A stretch of DNA of 64,000 nucleotides from the NCBI GenBank assembly GCA_023823795.1, contig CP085710.1, positions 4,552,001-4,616,000 of the forward strand. Reading direction: 5' to 3'. This document shows, piece after piece, positions 49,521 to 57,531 of the stretch; positions within the stretch are counted from its first letter, which is position 1; every line of letters starts with the position of its first letter. This stretch comes from Bacillus sp. F19. GTDB lineage: Bacteria; Bacillota; Bacilli; Bacillales; Bacillaceae. The notes beneath the pieces are model-generated. The model was not told where the DNA came from. It saw only the letters and a list, made by a program, of their open reading frames with translations, and made no database searches. The position numbers and the translations under genes were made by a program.

Positions 49521-50366
49521 ATGGGGCAAAACTGTTTAGGAAGTATTCGTTCTCATTATGCAAGGTTAAGTGAAAAAGAAAAAAAGATTGCTAATTATAT
49601 TTTGGAGAACCCAAAAGAAATTATTCATAGCACGATTAACGAAGTGGCCGATAATCTTGGCGTTGCAGAAGCAACTGTTTTCCGTTTTTGTAAGCGCATA
49701 GATTTTAAAGGGTACCAGGCCATGAAAATTGCTCTTGCCTCTGAAATCATGAGTCCGATTCAGCAAATCCTCGAGGAAATTAATGACAATGACAATGAAA
49801 AGGCTGTCGCTGAAAAGGTTTTCCATTCAAATATCAGAACACTCGAAAACACACTTCAGATATTGGATTTTTCCTCCATAAAAAAAGCCGCCGGCATTCT
49901 CACAAACGCGAATCACGTTAATTTTTATGGAACGGGAGGATCGGCCATCATAGCTATGGATGCCTATCATAAGTTTATACGTACTGGTATTTCGGCCTAT
50001 GCGTTCATCGATTCGCACTTTCAGCTGATGTCGGCTTCCCAGCTGACAGACCGTGATGTTGCTGTCGTTATTTCTCACTCAGGAACGAACAAGGACACAA
50101 TTAAGGTGATGAATACGGCTAAAAAAAATGGAGCAAAAACCATTGGCATTACTGGATTTCCAAAATCACCGATCGGCCAAAATGCAGATGTCGCTCTCTT
50201 TACCAGCTCTGAGGAAACGGAATACCGGTCAGAAGCGCTCGCTTCAAGAATTGGCCAGCTCAGTCTGATTGATGCTCTTTATGTAAACATGATGATTTCA
50301 AACAAAGATGACGCAAAAAAATCATTGGAAAAAGTTCGTGACGCAATTTCGGAAACACGCGTATAA
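49521..50366 (+). CDS. MurR/RpiR-family regulator, probable gluconate regulator
   Basis: 281 residues: N-terminal RpiR helix-turn-helix (LSEKEKKIANYILENPKEII, VADNLGVAEATVFRFCKRIDFKGYQAMK) and a SIS sugar-phosphate domain (NHVNFYGTGGSAIIAMDAYHKF, VVISHSGTNKDTIKVM, ASRIGQLSLIDALY). It sits between divergent gnd-gntK and gntP, so the ligand is probably 6-phosphogluconate or a related sugar acid phosphate. In Bacillus subtilis the same job is done by a GntR-type protein, which is absent here. Confidence 0.88.
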   Translation: MGQNCLGSIRSHYARLSEKEKKIANYILENPKEIIHSTINEVADNLGVAEATVFRFCKRIDFKGYQAMKIALASEIMSPIQQILEEINDNDNEKAVAEKVFHSNIRTLENTLQILDFSSIKKAAGILTNANHVNFYGTGGSAIIAMDAYHKFIRTGISAYAFIDSHFQLMSASQLTDRDVAVVISHSGTNKDTIKVMNTAKKNGAKTIGITGFPKSPIGQNADVALFTSSEETEYRSEALASRIGQLSLIDALYVNMMISNKDDAKKSLEKVRDAISETRV

Positions 50367-50367
50367 C

Positions 50368-50393
50368 GAGAGAGCCTCTTGGTTCTCTTTTTT
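50368..50393 (+). terminator. Terminator of the rpiR-type gene
   Basis: GAGAGCC/GGTTCTC stem followed by eight T. Confidence 0.75.
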
Positions 50394-50432
50394 TTCCGCC
50401 CTCTGAAAATAAAATATTTTTTCATAAATGTA

Positions 50433-50461
50433 TTGATTTTAAAAAATATTTTTCATATAAT
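50433..50461 (+). promoter_or_regulatory. Promoter of gntP
   Basis: TTGATT (50433-50438), 17 bases, TATAAT (50456-50461). Start of transcription expected near 50468. Confidence 0.75.
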
Positions 50462-50473
50462 CGGAATCACTAG

Positions 50474-50489
50474 TTGAAAGTGCTTTCAA
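50474..50489 (+). promoter_or_regulatory. cre site downstream of the gntP promoter
   Basis: TTGAAAGTGCTTTCAA, a perfect palindrome except for the central TG in place of CG. Its position right after the start point suits repression by CcpA. Confidence 0.7.
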
Positions 50490-50516
50490 ATTTTTAAACA
50501 AGAAAGGATTTTATAC

Positions 50517-51866
50517 ATGCTATTACTCATCGTCTTCGCAGCAATCGTTGCGCTTCTACTGCTCATAACTGTGGCAAAGCTGAATCCTTTTGTCGCGTTA
50601 ATTGTAACCGCTATTGGCGTTGGTCTTGCGACTGGAATGCCGCTTATTTCTACTAATCCCGAGGTTCCTGGCATCATTGATTCGATTAAAGCCGGCATGG
50701 GAAATACGTTAGGGTTTCTTGCAATTGTTCTTGCACTAGGTACAATGCTTGGTAAAATGATGGCAGAATCAGGCGGTGCTGAGCGCATTGCCAATACTCT
50801 GATTGCAAAATTCGGAGAAAAAAATGTTCACTGGGCAATGATGTTTGTTGCTTTCATCGTTGGGATACCTGTTTTCTTCCAGGTTGGGTTCGTTCTCTTA
50901 ATCCCGCTTGTTTTCACAATTGCACGCCGTACTGGAGTTTCTTTAGTCAGCCTTGGTGTTCCGCTTGTAGCTGGTTTATCTGTTGTGCACGGCTTAGTTC
51001 CTCCGCATCCAGCCGCAATGGCAGCTGTTGGAATATTCAAAGCTGACGTAGGCACCACGATTCTTTACTCGATTATTGTTGGTCTTCCGACTGCAATCTT
51101 AGCAGGTCCTGTTTACGGTAAATGGATTGGTAAACGCATACACAAAACTGTTCCAAAGGAAATTGGGGATCAGCTGACAGAACAAAAAGATGAAAAAGAG
51201 CTTCCTGGATTTTTAAATACTGTTATCACGGTTTTAATCCCTGTTTTCTTAATGCTTTCTGCTTCGATTGCAGAGCTGTTTTTATCAAAAGAAAGCACAG
51301 CATTTGAAGTTTTCCGATTCCTTGGAGATCCTGTTGTTGCTCTATTAATTGCAGCCGTCTACTCATTCTTCAGTCTTGGCTTCTTCCGCGGCATGAACCG
51401 TGATAAAATCTTGAAACTGACAAACGACTGCTTGGCTCCTACTGCTACGATTCTATTAGTTATCGGTGCAGGCGGCGCGTTTAATAAAGTTCTACTTGAT
51501 TCAGGCATTGGTGATTACATTGCACAGCTTGCGCAGGAATCGAATGTTTCTCCGATTCTCCTTGCATGGGGAATTGCTGCGATGATTCGCATTGCAACTG
51601 GTTCTGCCACTGTTTCCATGATGACAGCAGCCGGTATCGTTGCTCCAATTGCAGCAGTAGCTCCGGATGTAAACCTTGAGCTTCTTGTATTAGCAACAGG
51701 CGCTGGCTCACTCATTCTTTCTCACGTTAATGATTCAGGTTTCTGGATGATTAAAGAGTATTTTGGGATGACTGTTAAAGAAACGCTTCAAACGTGGACA
51801 GTGCTTGAGACTATCATTTCAGTTGCGGCACTTGTATTTATCTTATTGTTAAGTATGTTTGTATAA
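50517..51866 (+). CDS. gntP: Gluconate permease (GntP family)
   Basis: 449 residues with about 12-14 membrane helices. GntP landmarks: LNPFVALIVTAIGVGLATGMPL, ALGTMLGKMMAESGGAERIANTL, VGIPVFFQVGFVLLIPLVF, GLVPPHPAAMAAVGIF and the C-terminal RIATGSATVSMMTAAGIVAP, LSHVNDSGFWMIKEYF. Proton-coupled uptake of gluconate. Own promoter and cre; AAGAAAGGA upstream of the ATG. Confidence 0.95.
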   Translation: MLLLIVFAAIVALLLLITVAKLNPFVALIVTAIGVGLATGMPLISTNPEVPGIIDSIKAGMGNTLGFLAIVLALGTMLGKMMAESGGAERIANTLIAKFGEKNVHWAMMFVAFIVGIPVFFQVGFVLLIPLVFTIARRTGVSLVSLGVPLVAGLSVVHGLVPPHPAAMAAVGIFKADVGTTILYSIIVGLPTAILAGPVYGKWIGKRIHKTVPKEIGDQLTEQKDEKELPGFLNTVITVLIPVFLMLSASIAELFLSKESTAFEVFRFLGDPVVALLIAAVYSFFSLGFFRGMNRDKILKLTNDCLAPTATILLVIGAGGAFNKVLLDSGIGDYIAQLAQESNVSPILLAWGIAAMIRIATGSATVSMMTAAGIVAPIAAVAPDVNLELLVLATGAGSLILSHVNDSGFWMIKEYFGMTVKETLQTWTVLETIISVAALVFILLLSMFV

Positions 51867-51871
51867 GAAGA

Positions 51872-51904
51872 AAAATCCTCAAGCGATTGCTTGAGGATTT
51901 TTTT
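51872..51904 (+). terminator. Terminator of gntP
   Basis: AAATCCTCAAGCGA/TTGCTTGAGGATTT stem followed by TTTTT. It overlaps the end of the convergent membrane-protein gene. Confidence 0.85.
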
Positions 51905-52205
51905 ATGGTCTGATTTTAATTAATTGAATCACAGTCTTATCAATGATCTGTTTTCCTCGAAAATAACTGACTGAATAGCCGGCAGCTGCTATTGATAGGG
52001 AGACGAGCAAATAAATCATCCAGTACAGATGCGTGCCTGCATGATATATGCTAAGCACAAACGCTCCTGTGAACCAAAAGATAATATGCAGGAGATGCTG
52101 AAGCTTGTATCGCTTTTGCTCAGCAATTGCCTCAATAAAAAAAACCGTATAGATGACAGCTAGCATGGCATAAATAAAAGAAACAACAACGAGCATAACA
52201 ATCAT
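51903..52205 (-). CDS. Small membrane protein, unknown
   Basis: 100 residues, three membrane helices (about 4-27, 37-56, 59-79) and a basic C-terminal tail (FRGKQIIDKTVIQLIKIRP). No family recognised. GGAGCG upstream of the ATG. Convergent with gntP and divergent from the MarR-MFS operon. Confidence 0.6.
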   Translation of the reverse strand: MIVMLVVVSFIYAMLAVIYTVFFIEAIAEQKRYKLQHLLHIIFWFTGAFVLSIYHAGTHLYWMIYLLVSLSIAAAGYSVSYFRGKQIIDKTVIQLIKIRP

Positions 52206-52278
52206 GCCTGATCACGCTCCTTTAAACTCCTCTACATTTTCTCACAATTGATGAATTCTATAAAGAAGTTTATCCAAT

Positions 52279-52294
52279 AGTTACCCAGGTAACT
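52279..52294 (+). promoter_or_regulatory. MarR operator 1
   Basis: AGTTACCCAGGTAACT, an inverted repeat covering the -35 position. Confidence 0.75.
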
Positions 52295-52308
52295 TTTCTA
52301 GTATTCTA

Positions 52309-52317
52309 TGTTATAAT
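52309..52317 (+). promoter_or_regulatory. Extended -10 promoter of the marR-MFS operon
   Basis: TGTTATAAT (TG at 52309-52310, TATAAT 52312-52317); the last bases are inside operator 2. Confidence 0.7.
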
Positions 52318-52330
52318 TACCTAGGTAACT
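52315..52330 (+). promoter_or_regulatory. MarR operator 2
   Basis: AATTACCTAGGTAACT, the same palindrome as operator 1 (core TTACC-N2-GGTAA), 36 bases downstream of it. Confidence 0.75.
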
Positions 52331-52350
52331 AATTTGCGAGGAGAAATAAT

Positions 52351-52785
52351 ATGTCAGAAATTGATCAGAATATTTTCCACTCCATTCAGCAGCTATCAAG
52401 GCAGCTTACAAAACGGCTGAACGAGGTTTTACAGCCCTATGGCCTGTTCAGTGCACAATGGACCGTTTTATTCACCTTAAAAAAATATGGAACACTTACA
52501 CAGACAGATCTCTGTGACTACCTCTCAATTGAAGCTCCGCCAATGACCCGGACGATTCAGAGACTTGTGAAGCAAGGGTATGTTATTCAAATCCCAGGTT
52601 CAGATAAACGGACAAAGCATATAAAGCTTACAGATAAAGCAATAAATGATTATGCGCTATGGGAAAAATCCGTATTAGAAATGGAGAATGACTTACTTAA
52701 AGCAATTCCTGATGACATGCAAGATCCTCTCCGGACATACATCCAGCAGTGGCTTCAGCACATAAGAAATTCAGAACGGGGATGA
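52351..52785 (+). CDS. MarR-family repressor
   Basis: 144 residues. Winged helix: LFSAQWTVLFTLKKYGTLTQTDLCDYL, SIEAPPMTRTIQRLVKQGYVIQIPGSDKRTKHIKLT, the MarR recognition helix and the wing with DKR. It is the first gene of an operon with an MFS exporter (5-base gap), and two identical palindromes overlap its promoter, so autorepression relieved by the exporter's substrate is likely. GCGAGGAG site upstream. Confidence 0.9.
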   Translation: MSEIDQNIFHSIQQLSRQLTKRLNEVLQPYGLFSAQWTVLFTLKKYGTLTQTDLCDYLSIEAPPMTRTIQRLVKQGYVIQIPGSDKRTKHIKLTDKAINDYALWEKSVLEMENDLLKAIPDDMQDPLRTYIQQWLQHIRNSERG

Positions 52786-52789
52786 AAGT

Positions 52790-54010
52790 ATGAAAGAACA
52801 AAAACTATGGACAAAAGATTTTCTCTCTATCTCTTTAAGCAGCTTTTTTCTGTTTTTAACGTTTTACTATTTGCTTGTTACTCTTCCAATCTATTCTCTT
52901 CATGATTTAAACGGCAAGCCATCACAAGCAGGACTGATCGTGACAATTTTTCTTCTGGCAGCGATTGTCATCCGCCCTTTTGCAGGAAAGTGGATTGAGC
53001 TCTGCGGAAAAAGGATTGTGCTGATATCCTCTCTTTCTATCTTTGCTTTAGGATCTCTTCTCTACTATTTTACAAATACAATGAACGGATTGTATCTTCT
53101 CCGCTTTTTTCATGGGATTGGATTTGGAATGGCTACAACAGCTGCAGGGGCAATTGTTGCAGATATTATTCCAGAATCCAGGCGCGGGGAAGGAATGGGC
53201 TATTATGCGATGTCAATGAACCTTGCAATGGTCATCGGTCCGTTTCTCGGACTTACTGCAATGGAACAATGGGGAACAGCAGCGATGTTCGGCATCTGTA
53301 TCTTCACTGCCTTTTTCTCTCTGTTCTCATGTCTTATAATCAAGATGCCAAAGCCTGTAAAAACAAGCAGCAAAGTGGTGCCTTCAATCGATAACAAAGG
53401 CTTGAAAGGACTATTTGAACCAACAGCCATTTCGATTGCTATTGTTGCAGGTTTATTTGCCCTTGTCTACGCTTCTATTCTTTCGTTTGTTTCGGTTTAT
53501 GCGAAACAAATTGGCTTATTTGAAGCAGCAAGCTACTTCTTTGTGGTATATGCTATCGTCATGTTAATTGCACGGCCCTTCACGGGAAGATGGTTTGATC
53601 AATACGGGGCAAATGTCATCATTTATCCGGCGATTGTTTGCTTTGCATCAGGCATGGTGCTTCTAAGCATGGCAGATACATCATTAAGCTTTTTACTGTC
53701 GGCAGCTCTTATTGGCTTAGGCTGGGGAACTTTGTTTCCAAGCTTTCAAACGATAGCCATACAATCTGCGGAACCTAAAAGAAGAGGGCTTGCCACTGCT
53801 ACCTTCTTATCCATTTTTGATATCGGAATCGGCATTGGCTCCTTCCTTGTAGGTGTCATCACGACAAAAATTGAATTTAGTTCCCTGTATTTCTTCAGTT
53901 CATTTTTCATCTTGGGAGGCCTTGCTGTTTATTATGCTCTGCATGGTAAAAAAACGAGTCTGAAATACAAGAATGAAAGCAGTGCACCGCTGTTGAAAGC
54001 GAATGGCTGA
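52790..54010 (+). CDS. MFS transporter (drug efflux-like)
   Basis: 406 residues, 12 membrane helices. The loop motif between helices 2 and 3 is IVIRPFAGKWIELCGKR and its second-half counterpart LIARPFTGRWFDQYGA; helix 4-5 has GIGFGMATTAAGAIVADIIPESRRGEGMGYY, typical of MFS exporters. Probably extrudes a compound sensed by the MarR protein. Same promoter as the repressor. Confidence 0.88.
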   Translation: MKEQKLWTKDFLSISLSSFFLFLTFYYLLVTLPIYSLHDLNGKPSQAGLIVTIFLLAAIVIRPFAGKWIELCGKRIVLISSLSIFALGSLLYYFTNTMNGLYLLRFFHGIGFGMATTAAGAIVADIIPESRRGEGMGYYAMSMNLAMVIGPFLGLTAMEQWGTAAMFGICIFTAFFSLFSCLIIKMPKPVKTSSKVVPSIDNKGLKGLFEPTAISIAIVAGLFALVYASILSFVSVYAKQIGLFEAASYFFVVYAIVMLIARPFTGRWFDQYGANVIIYPAIVCFASGMVLLSMADTSLSFLLSAALIGLGWGTLFPSFQTIAIQSAEPKRRGLATATFLSIFDIGIGIGSFLVGVITTKIEFSSLYFFSSFFILGGLAVYYALHGKKTSLKYKNESSAPLLKANG

Positions 54011-54014
54011 TCTT

Positions 54015-54048
54015 AAAACCTCTGATTATAATCAAGGGTTTTTCTTTT
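54015..54048 (+). terminator. Terminator of the MarR-MFS operon
   Basis: AAAACC-TC-TGAT/ATCA-A-GGGTTTT stem followed by TCTTTT. Confidence 0.55.
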
Positions 54049-54163
54049 GAAGACCCCCTATTATCAATATTACTAATAAATATTATAATTTATATTTATT
54101 TTACTAATAGTTATGAAGTTGATAAAGTTATCTTAAGAACAAATTGCTTAGGAAGTGTACATC

Positions 54164-55177
54164 ATGTTGAACAGTCAAACAAAGCTAAAACATCAGCAGT
54201 TTCCTTTTATGCAAGGGATTTTGCTGACATTCATATTTGCAGCTATTGCTTCTTATATAGCAAGTTTCTCCTTATTTTCCGTTATAGGACCCCTTATCAT
54301 CGCCATGATTCTGGGAATATTGTGGAGAGCTTCTGCCGGAATAAGTGAACCAGTGCTTACAGGAGCCTCTTTTTCAAGTAAAAAGCTATTGCGCCTCGGC
54401 ATCATTTTTCTCGGAATGAGATTAAACCTGACAGCTCTCTATCAAGCTGGAATTAACGTGTTTATCCTTTCCTTAATCGTAATCCTCTTTACCATACCCC
54501 TGGTATATACTCTTTCCCGCTTTCTCAAAGTGGATAAGAAAATCAGTATACTCACCGCATGTGGAACCGCAATTTGCGGGGCTGCAGCAGTTGCAGCAAT
54601 TGCCCCATTGGTGAAGGCGAATGATGAGGAGACAGCTGTAAGTGCAGGAACCATTGCCATTTTAGGCACGGCCTTTACTCTGCTATACACCTTTTTATAT
54701 TCTTTTATAAATCTAACACCCTATGGTTTCGGTGCTTTTTCCGGAGGAACGCTGCATGAGATTGCACATGTCGTAGCTGCGGCATCGATTGGAGGAACCG
54801 AATCAGAAGATATAGCTATTATCGTAAAATTAACCCGTGTCGCCCTGCTTGTACCCTCTGCTCTGATAGTCGGAATCCTTTTTAGAGAAAAAAAGACAGA
54901 AGGTGCTCCCTCTTCCCTGCCTATTCCTTGGTTTATTCTAGGATTCCTTTTCATGAGCGGGTTGAATACAGCTGGAATTGCTTCAGAGGAAACTGCCTCT
55001 TTCCTTGTCTCTTTTTCCTATCTATTAATTGGAATGGCCATGGCTGGACTTGGATTAAACGTAAACTTAAAGACTTTTAAAAAGCTTGGCTCTAAGCCGT
55101 TGATTGCCGGTTTGACAGGGTCTGTGCTGCTGTCTGCTGCGGGGTATGGGTTAGTCCTATTGCTTGGGCTTAATTAA
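54164..55177 (+). CDS. YeiH/UPF0324-family membrane protein (putative sulfate exporter)
   Basis: 337 residues from the ATG at 54164 (TAGGAAG 8 bases upstream); a GTG three codons earlier overlaps this site. About ten membrane helices. Family marks: LLRLGIIFLGMRLNLTAL, ILTACGTAICGAAAVAAIAPLV, YGFGAFSGGTLHEIAHVVAA and MAMAGLGLNVNLKTFKKLG. Members have been proposed as sulfate/sulfite-type exporters; the function is not settled. The region before it holds an AT-rich palindrome AATAAATAT/ATATTTATT (about 54070-54096), a possible operator. Confidence 0.85.
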   Translation: MLNSQTKLKHQQFPFMQGILLTFIFAAIASYIASFSLFSVIGPLIIAMILGILWRASAGISEPVLTGASFSSKKLLRLGIIFLGMRLNLTALYQAGINVFILSLIVILFTIPLVYTLSRFLKVDKKISILTACGTAICGAAAVAAIAPLVKANDEETAVSAGTIAILGTAFTLLYTFLYSFINLTPYGFGAFSGGTLHEIAHVVAAASIGGTESEDIAIIVKLTRVALLVPSALIVGILFREKKTEGAPSSLPIPWFILGFLFMSGLNTAGIASEETASFLVSFSYLLIGMAMAGLGLNVNLKTFKKLGSKPLIAGLTGSVLLSAAGYGLVLLLGLN

Positions 55178-55210
55178 AAAAAGGAGGACCGGTCAATTAC
55201 GATCGGTCCT
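55174..55210 (-). terminator. Terminator of the TlpA-like gene
   Basis: AGGACCG/CGGTCCT stem; on the reverse strand followed by CCTTTTTTT. Confidence 0.75.
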
Positions 55211-55215
55211 TCGTA

Positions 55216-55695
55216 TTAATGAGCTATTAATGCCTTAACCCGCTTCTCAAGCAGCTCTGTCCCTCCATACCCAGTCAGCACACTCGCAATTTCGCCATTC
55301 CTATCCACAAAAAAGGTTGTAGGCACCGCCGCTACTCTATATAGTGAAGAAGCTTCCCCTGTCTTATCAAGCAAAACAGGAAATGAAAATCCATAGTCTT
55401 TAGCGAACATATACGCTCCTTCTTCTGAATCCTGATTGGTCATATTGACGGCATAAATCTTCACCTGACCTTTATATTTCTCAGCAAGCTTCACTAAATC
55501 AGGTGCTTCCATTTTGCAGGGACCGCACCAGGATGCCCAGAAATTCAGAACAATGGGCTGATCGTAGGGCGGTTTTATTTCATGTTCTTTCTGATTGATA
55601 TCCGAAAGCTTAAGTTCAGGAGCTTTTGCTGCAGCAGATTGTTCCAGCGGAAGACAAAGACTGAGCAGTACAGCGAGCAGAATTATTCGTGCCAT
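55216..55695 (-). CDS. TlpA/ResA-like thiol-disulfide oxidoreductase
   Basis: 159 residues. N-terminal signal (MARIILLAVLLSLCLPLEQSAAAKAPE), so it acts outside the membrane; the thioredoxin fold carries WASWCGPCKMEAPDL (active site CGPC), the cis-Pro in VAAVPTTFFVDRNG and LTGYGG. It probably reduces or exchanges disulfides in cytochrome maturation, spore coat or cell-surface proteins; no partner gene fixes the role. Cleavable signal or membrane anchor cannot be decided. Confidence 0.85.
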   Translation of the reverse strand: MARIILLAVLLSLCLPLEQSAAAKAPELKLSDINQKEHEIKPPYDQPIVLNFWASWCGPCKMEAPDLVKLAEKYKGQVKIYAVNMTNQDSEEGAYMFAKDYGFSFPVLLDKTGEASSLYRVAAVPTTFFVDRNGEIASVLTGYGGTELLEKRVKALIAH

Positions 55696-55801
55696 CTAAA
55701 TCACTTTCCTTTTTTATCCTTATCATTCTCCTTTAAGAATGGACATATTCCTGTGAGACGAGCGTACATATGAATTAAGATGTTTTTGAAAGGAGCGGCT
55801 G

Positions 55802-56128
55802 GTGTTGCTGTCTAAAACAAGTTCACAAATCTTCACCCTCTTTTTTCTCGTCCTCCTGATTGGAACGATGGCCTATTTAGATTCATTTCAGGCAAGAAAT
55901 ATCGAAACAGGATCCTTTCCTATGGCTGCTGAAGAAGAAGCAGCGACTGCGGCAAAGGAGCAGCCGCTTTTTACAGTGTACGAGGATAAGAAAATTTCAT
56001 CAGAAGTGAAAGATGGATATTGGGTAGAAACGTATCAGGAGTTTGAAATCCTTAAAGATGCAGATGGTAAAACGGTTGAAGTGAAGCCGACAGAGAACTA
56101 CAGTTACTTAAAATATAGAGTAGATTAA
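55802..56128 (+). CDS. Hypothetical membrane-anchored extracytoplasmic protein
   Basis: 108 residues starting at GTG (55802) with AAAGGAGC upstream. One N-terminal membrane helix (FTLFFLVLLIGTMAYL, about 11-26), then an acidic Ala/Glu-rich linker and a beta-rich tail (YWVETYQEFEILKDADGKTVEVKPT). No family recognised. Terminator follows directly. Confidence 0.6.
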   Translation: MLLSKTSSQIFTLFFLVLLIGTMAYLDSFQARNIETGSFPMAAEEEAATAAKEQPLFTVYEDKKISSEVKDGYWVETYQEFEILKDADGKTVEVKPTENYSYLKYRVD

Positions 56129-56133
56129 ATGAC

Positions 56134-56166
56134 AAAAAAGCTGATCTGTATGAAGATCAGCTTTTT
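56134..56166. terminator. Bidirectional terminator
   Basis: AAAAAGCTGATCT/AGATCAGCTTTTT stem with A- and T-runs on both sides. Confidence 0.85.
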
Positions 56167-56687
56167 CATTTTGAAAGCAGGATATATCCTTTGTTATACA
56201 GCTTTCCGTTCTGCTGAAATTTAGACGGGCAGGTTTCCACAAGATAATCTCCCTGCAAATGGCCAAGACTCAATTGCATCGTTTGCTCGAAAGGATTCTT
56301 TTTATAAAAAGAATCCGCCAGGTGCCGCTCTTTTCCGATTGAAAGCCCCTTTGGCACGAAGATGTCCCAGTTCGAAAGACGAATCACACCTGAAATAGCC
56401 AAGTCTCTCCGTCCTGCTGCATGAAAATCCGTCACCAACCGAATAAAGGCCGATGGTCCTGTTCATATTGCTTCATTTATAGTACCGTCCCCGCCCATTG
56501 CCGCAACAAAATCAAGCTTTCTTTCACAGGCTTCCCGGGCAAACTCCATTGCATCTCCCTCGCCTTTTGTTTCATGGAGCTCTGTTTCATAGCCCATTTT
56601 ATTCGTTGTTTTAAAAGCATGTTCCGTATATTCAGTCCCTTTTTCCTTTCCTGAAGATGGGTTTACAATTAACATTGCCTGCTTCAA
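56166..56687 (-). pseudogene. Diacylglycerol/lipid kinase-like gene, internally deleted
   Basis: The first 74 codons are a clear DAGK-catalytic start: MLIVNPSSGKEKG, ETELHETKGEGDAMEFAREA and AAMGGDGTINEAI (the GGDGT nucleotide loop). Then TGA (56465-56463). The same frame continues TGPSAFIRLVTDFHAAGRRDLAISGVIRLS...YNKGYILLSK to 56166. The typical rest of the kinase (SxPxG, C-terminal beta-sandwich) is missing, so a deletion joined the N-terminus to about 90 codons of something I do not recognise. Confidence 0.6.
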
Positions 56688-56799
56688 ACCATTTTCCCCC
56701 TCGACTTAAAATGCCTATAATTTACCTTACCCCTAAAATAGACAAATTGAACCGTCGTACAAAAAAACATTACTCCTTTTACTGAAGTAATGTTCCTTA

Positions 56800-57531
56800 T
56801 CACAGGATGGCAATCCGTTCATAAATATCCCTCAGGTTTCTGCAGCCGAGCCCTTTTACATCCTCTACATATTTACACCATAATTTCGCTGTCAAGATGG
56901 CGTCGCCTAACGCATGATGACGGTCTATAACAGGAATCTGCTTATGATCACACCAATCTTCAAGTCTTACATACTCTGAATTCGGTTCAGCGATGCGGTA
57001 TAAAAAAGAAGTGTCCACAATCCGGTGCTTAAAAGGTGCACGGAACAGTTTCCTGCTTGCATGCTGCATAAAGTTTTTTTCATGTGAAGAGTGATGGGCA
57101 ACAAGTGTATCTCCTTTTACAAACTTATAAAATTCGATCATGGCTTCTTCAAGGGAAGGCGCATCCTTTAAGTCATCATCAGTAATGCCCGTTAACTCAC
57201 GGATTTCATCGGACATCCCATTTTCATGTCTGACAAGCGAGTAGAAACGTTCCTCTTCCTTCAGCGTGCACCCGCTCACCTTAACTGCTCCGATTGCAAT
57301 GATTTCATTCCCCTGCTCTGGGAAAAATCCGGTTGTTTCAATATCAAAGACAACTACATTCAGATCATCTAATGGAACCGACAGCGCCTCCTCTGCTTTC
57401 ATTTCGCGCTGAAGCTGACGCAAAAACGCGATTTGCTGGGAGTTTTGCCCGCTTTGAGCAGTTCCAAATACGCTCGTTTGAAACTTTCCGTGCACTTCTC
57501 TTATAAAATGAACGAACGGATTCGTCTTCAT
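56800..57531 (-). CDS. DnaQ-like 3'-5' exonuclease domain protein
   Basis: 243 residues. DEDDh exonuclease motifs: ExoI VVFDIETTGFFPEQGNEIIAIGAV (about 58-81), ExoII VAHHSSHEKNFM and ExoIII DRHHALGDAILTAKLW. The 50-residue N-terminus is not part of the nuclease. It overlaps the preceding gene by the ATGA type (57531-57528), so it is translationally coupled with the nucleotidyltransferase-like gene; the pair is found together in Bacillus genomes. Confidence 0.85.
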   Translation of the reverse strand: MKTNPFVHFIREVHGKFQTSVFGTAQSGQNSQQIAFLRQLQREMKAEEALSVPLDDLNVVVFDIETTGFFPEQGNEIIAIGAVKVSGCTLKEEERFYSLVRHENGMSDEIRELTGITDDDLKDAPSLEEAMIEFYKFVKGDTLVAHHSSHEKNFMQHASRKLFRAPFKHRIVDTSFLYRIAEPNSEYVRLEDWCDHKQIPVIDRHHALGDAILTAKLWCKYVEDVKGLGCRNLRDIYERIAIL

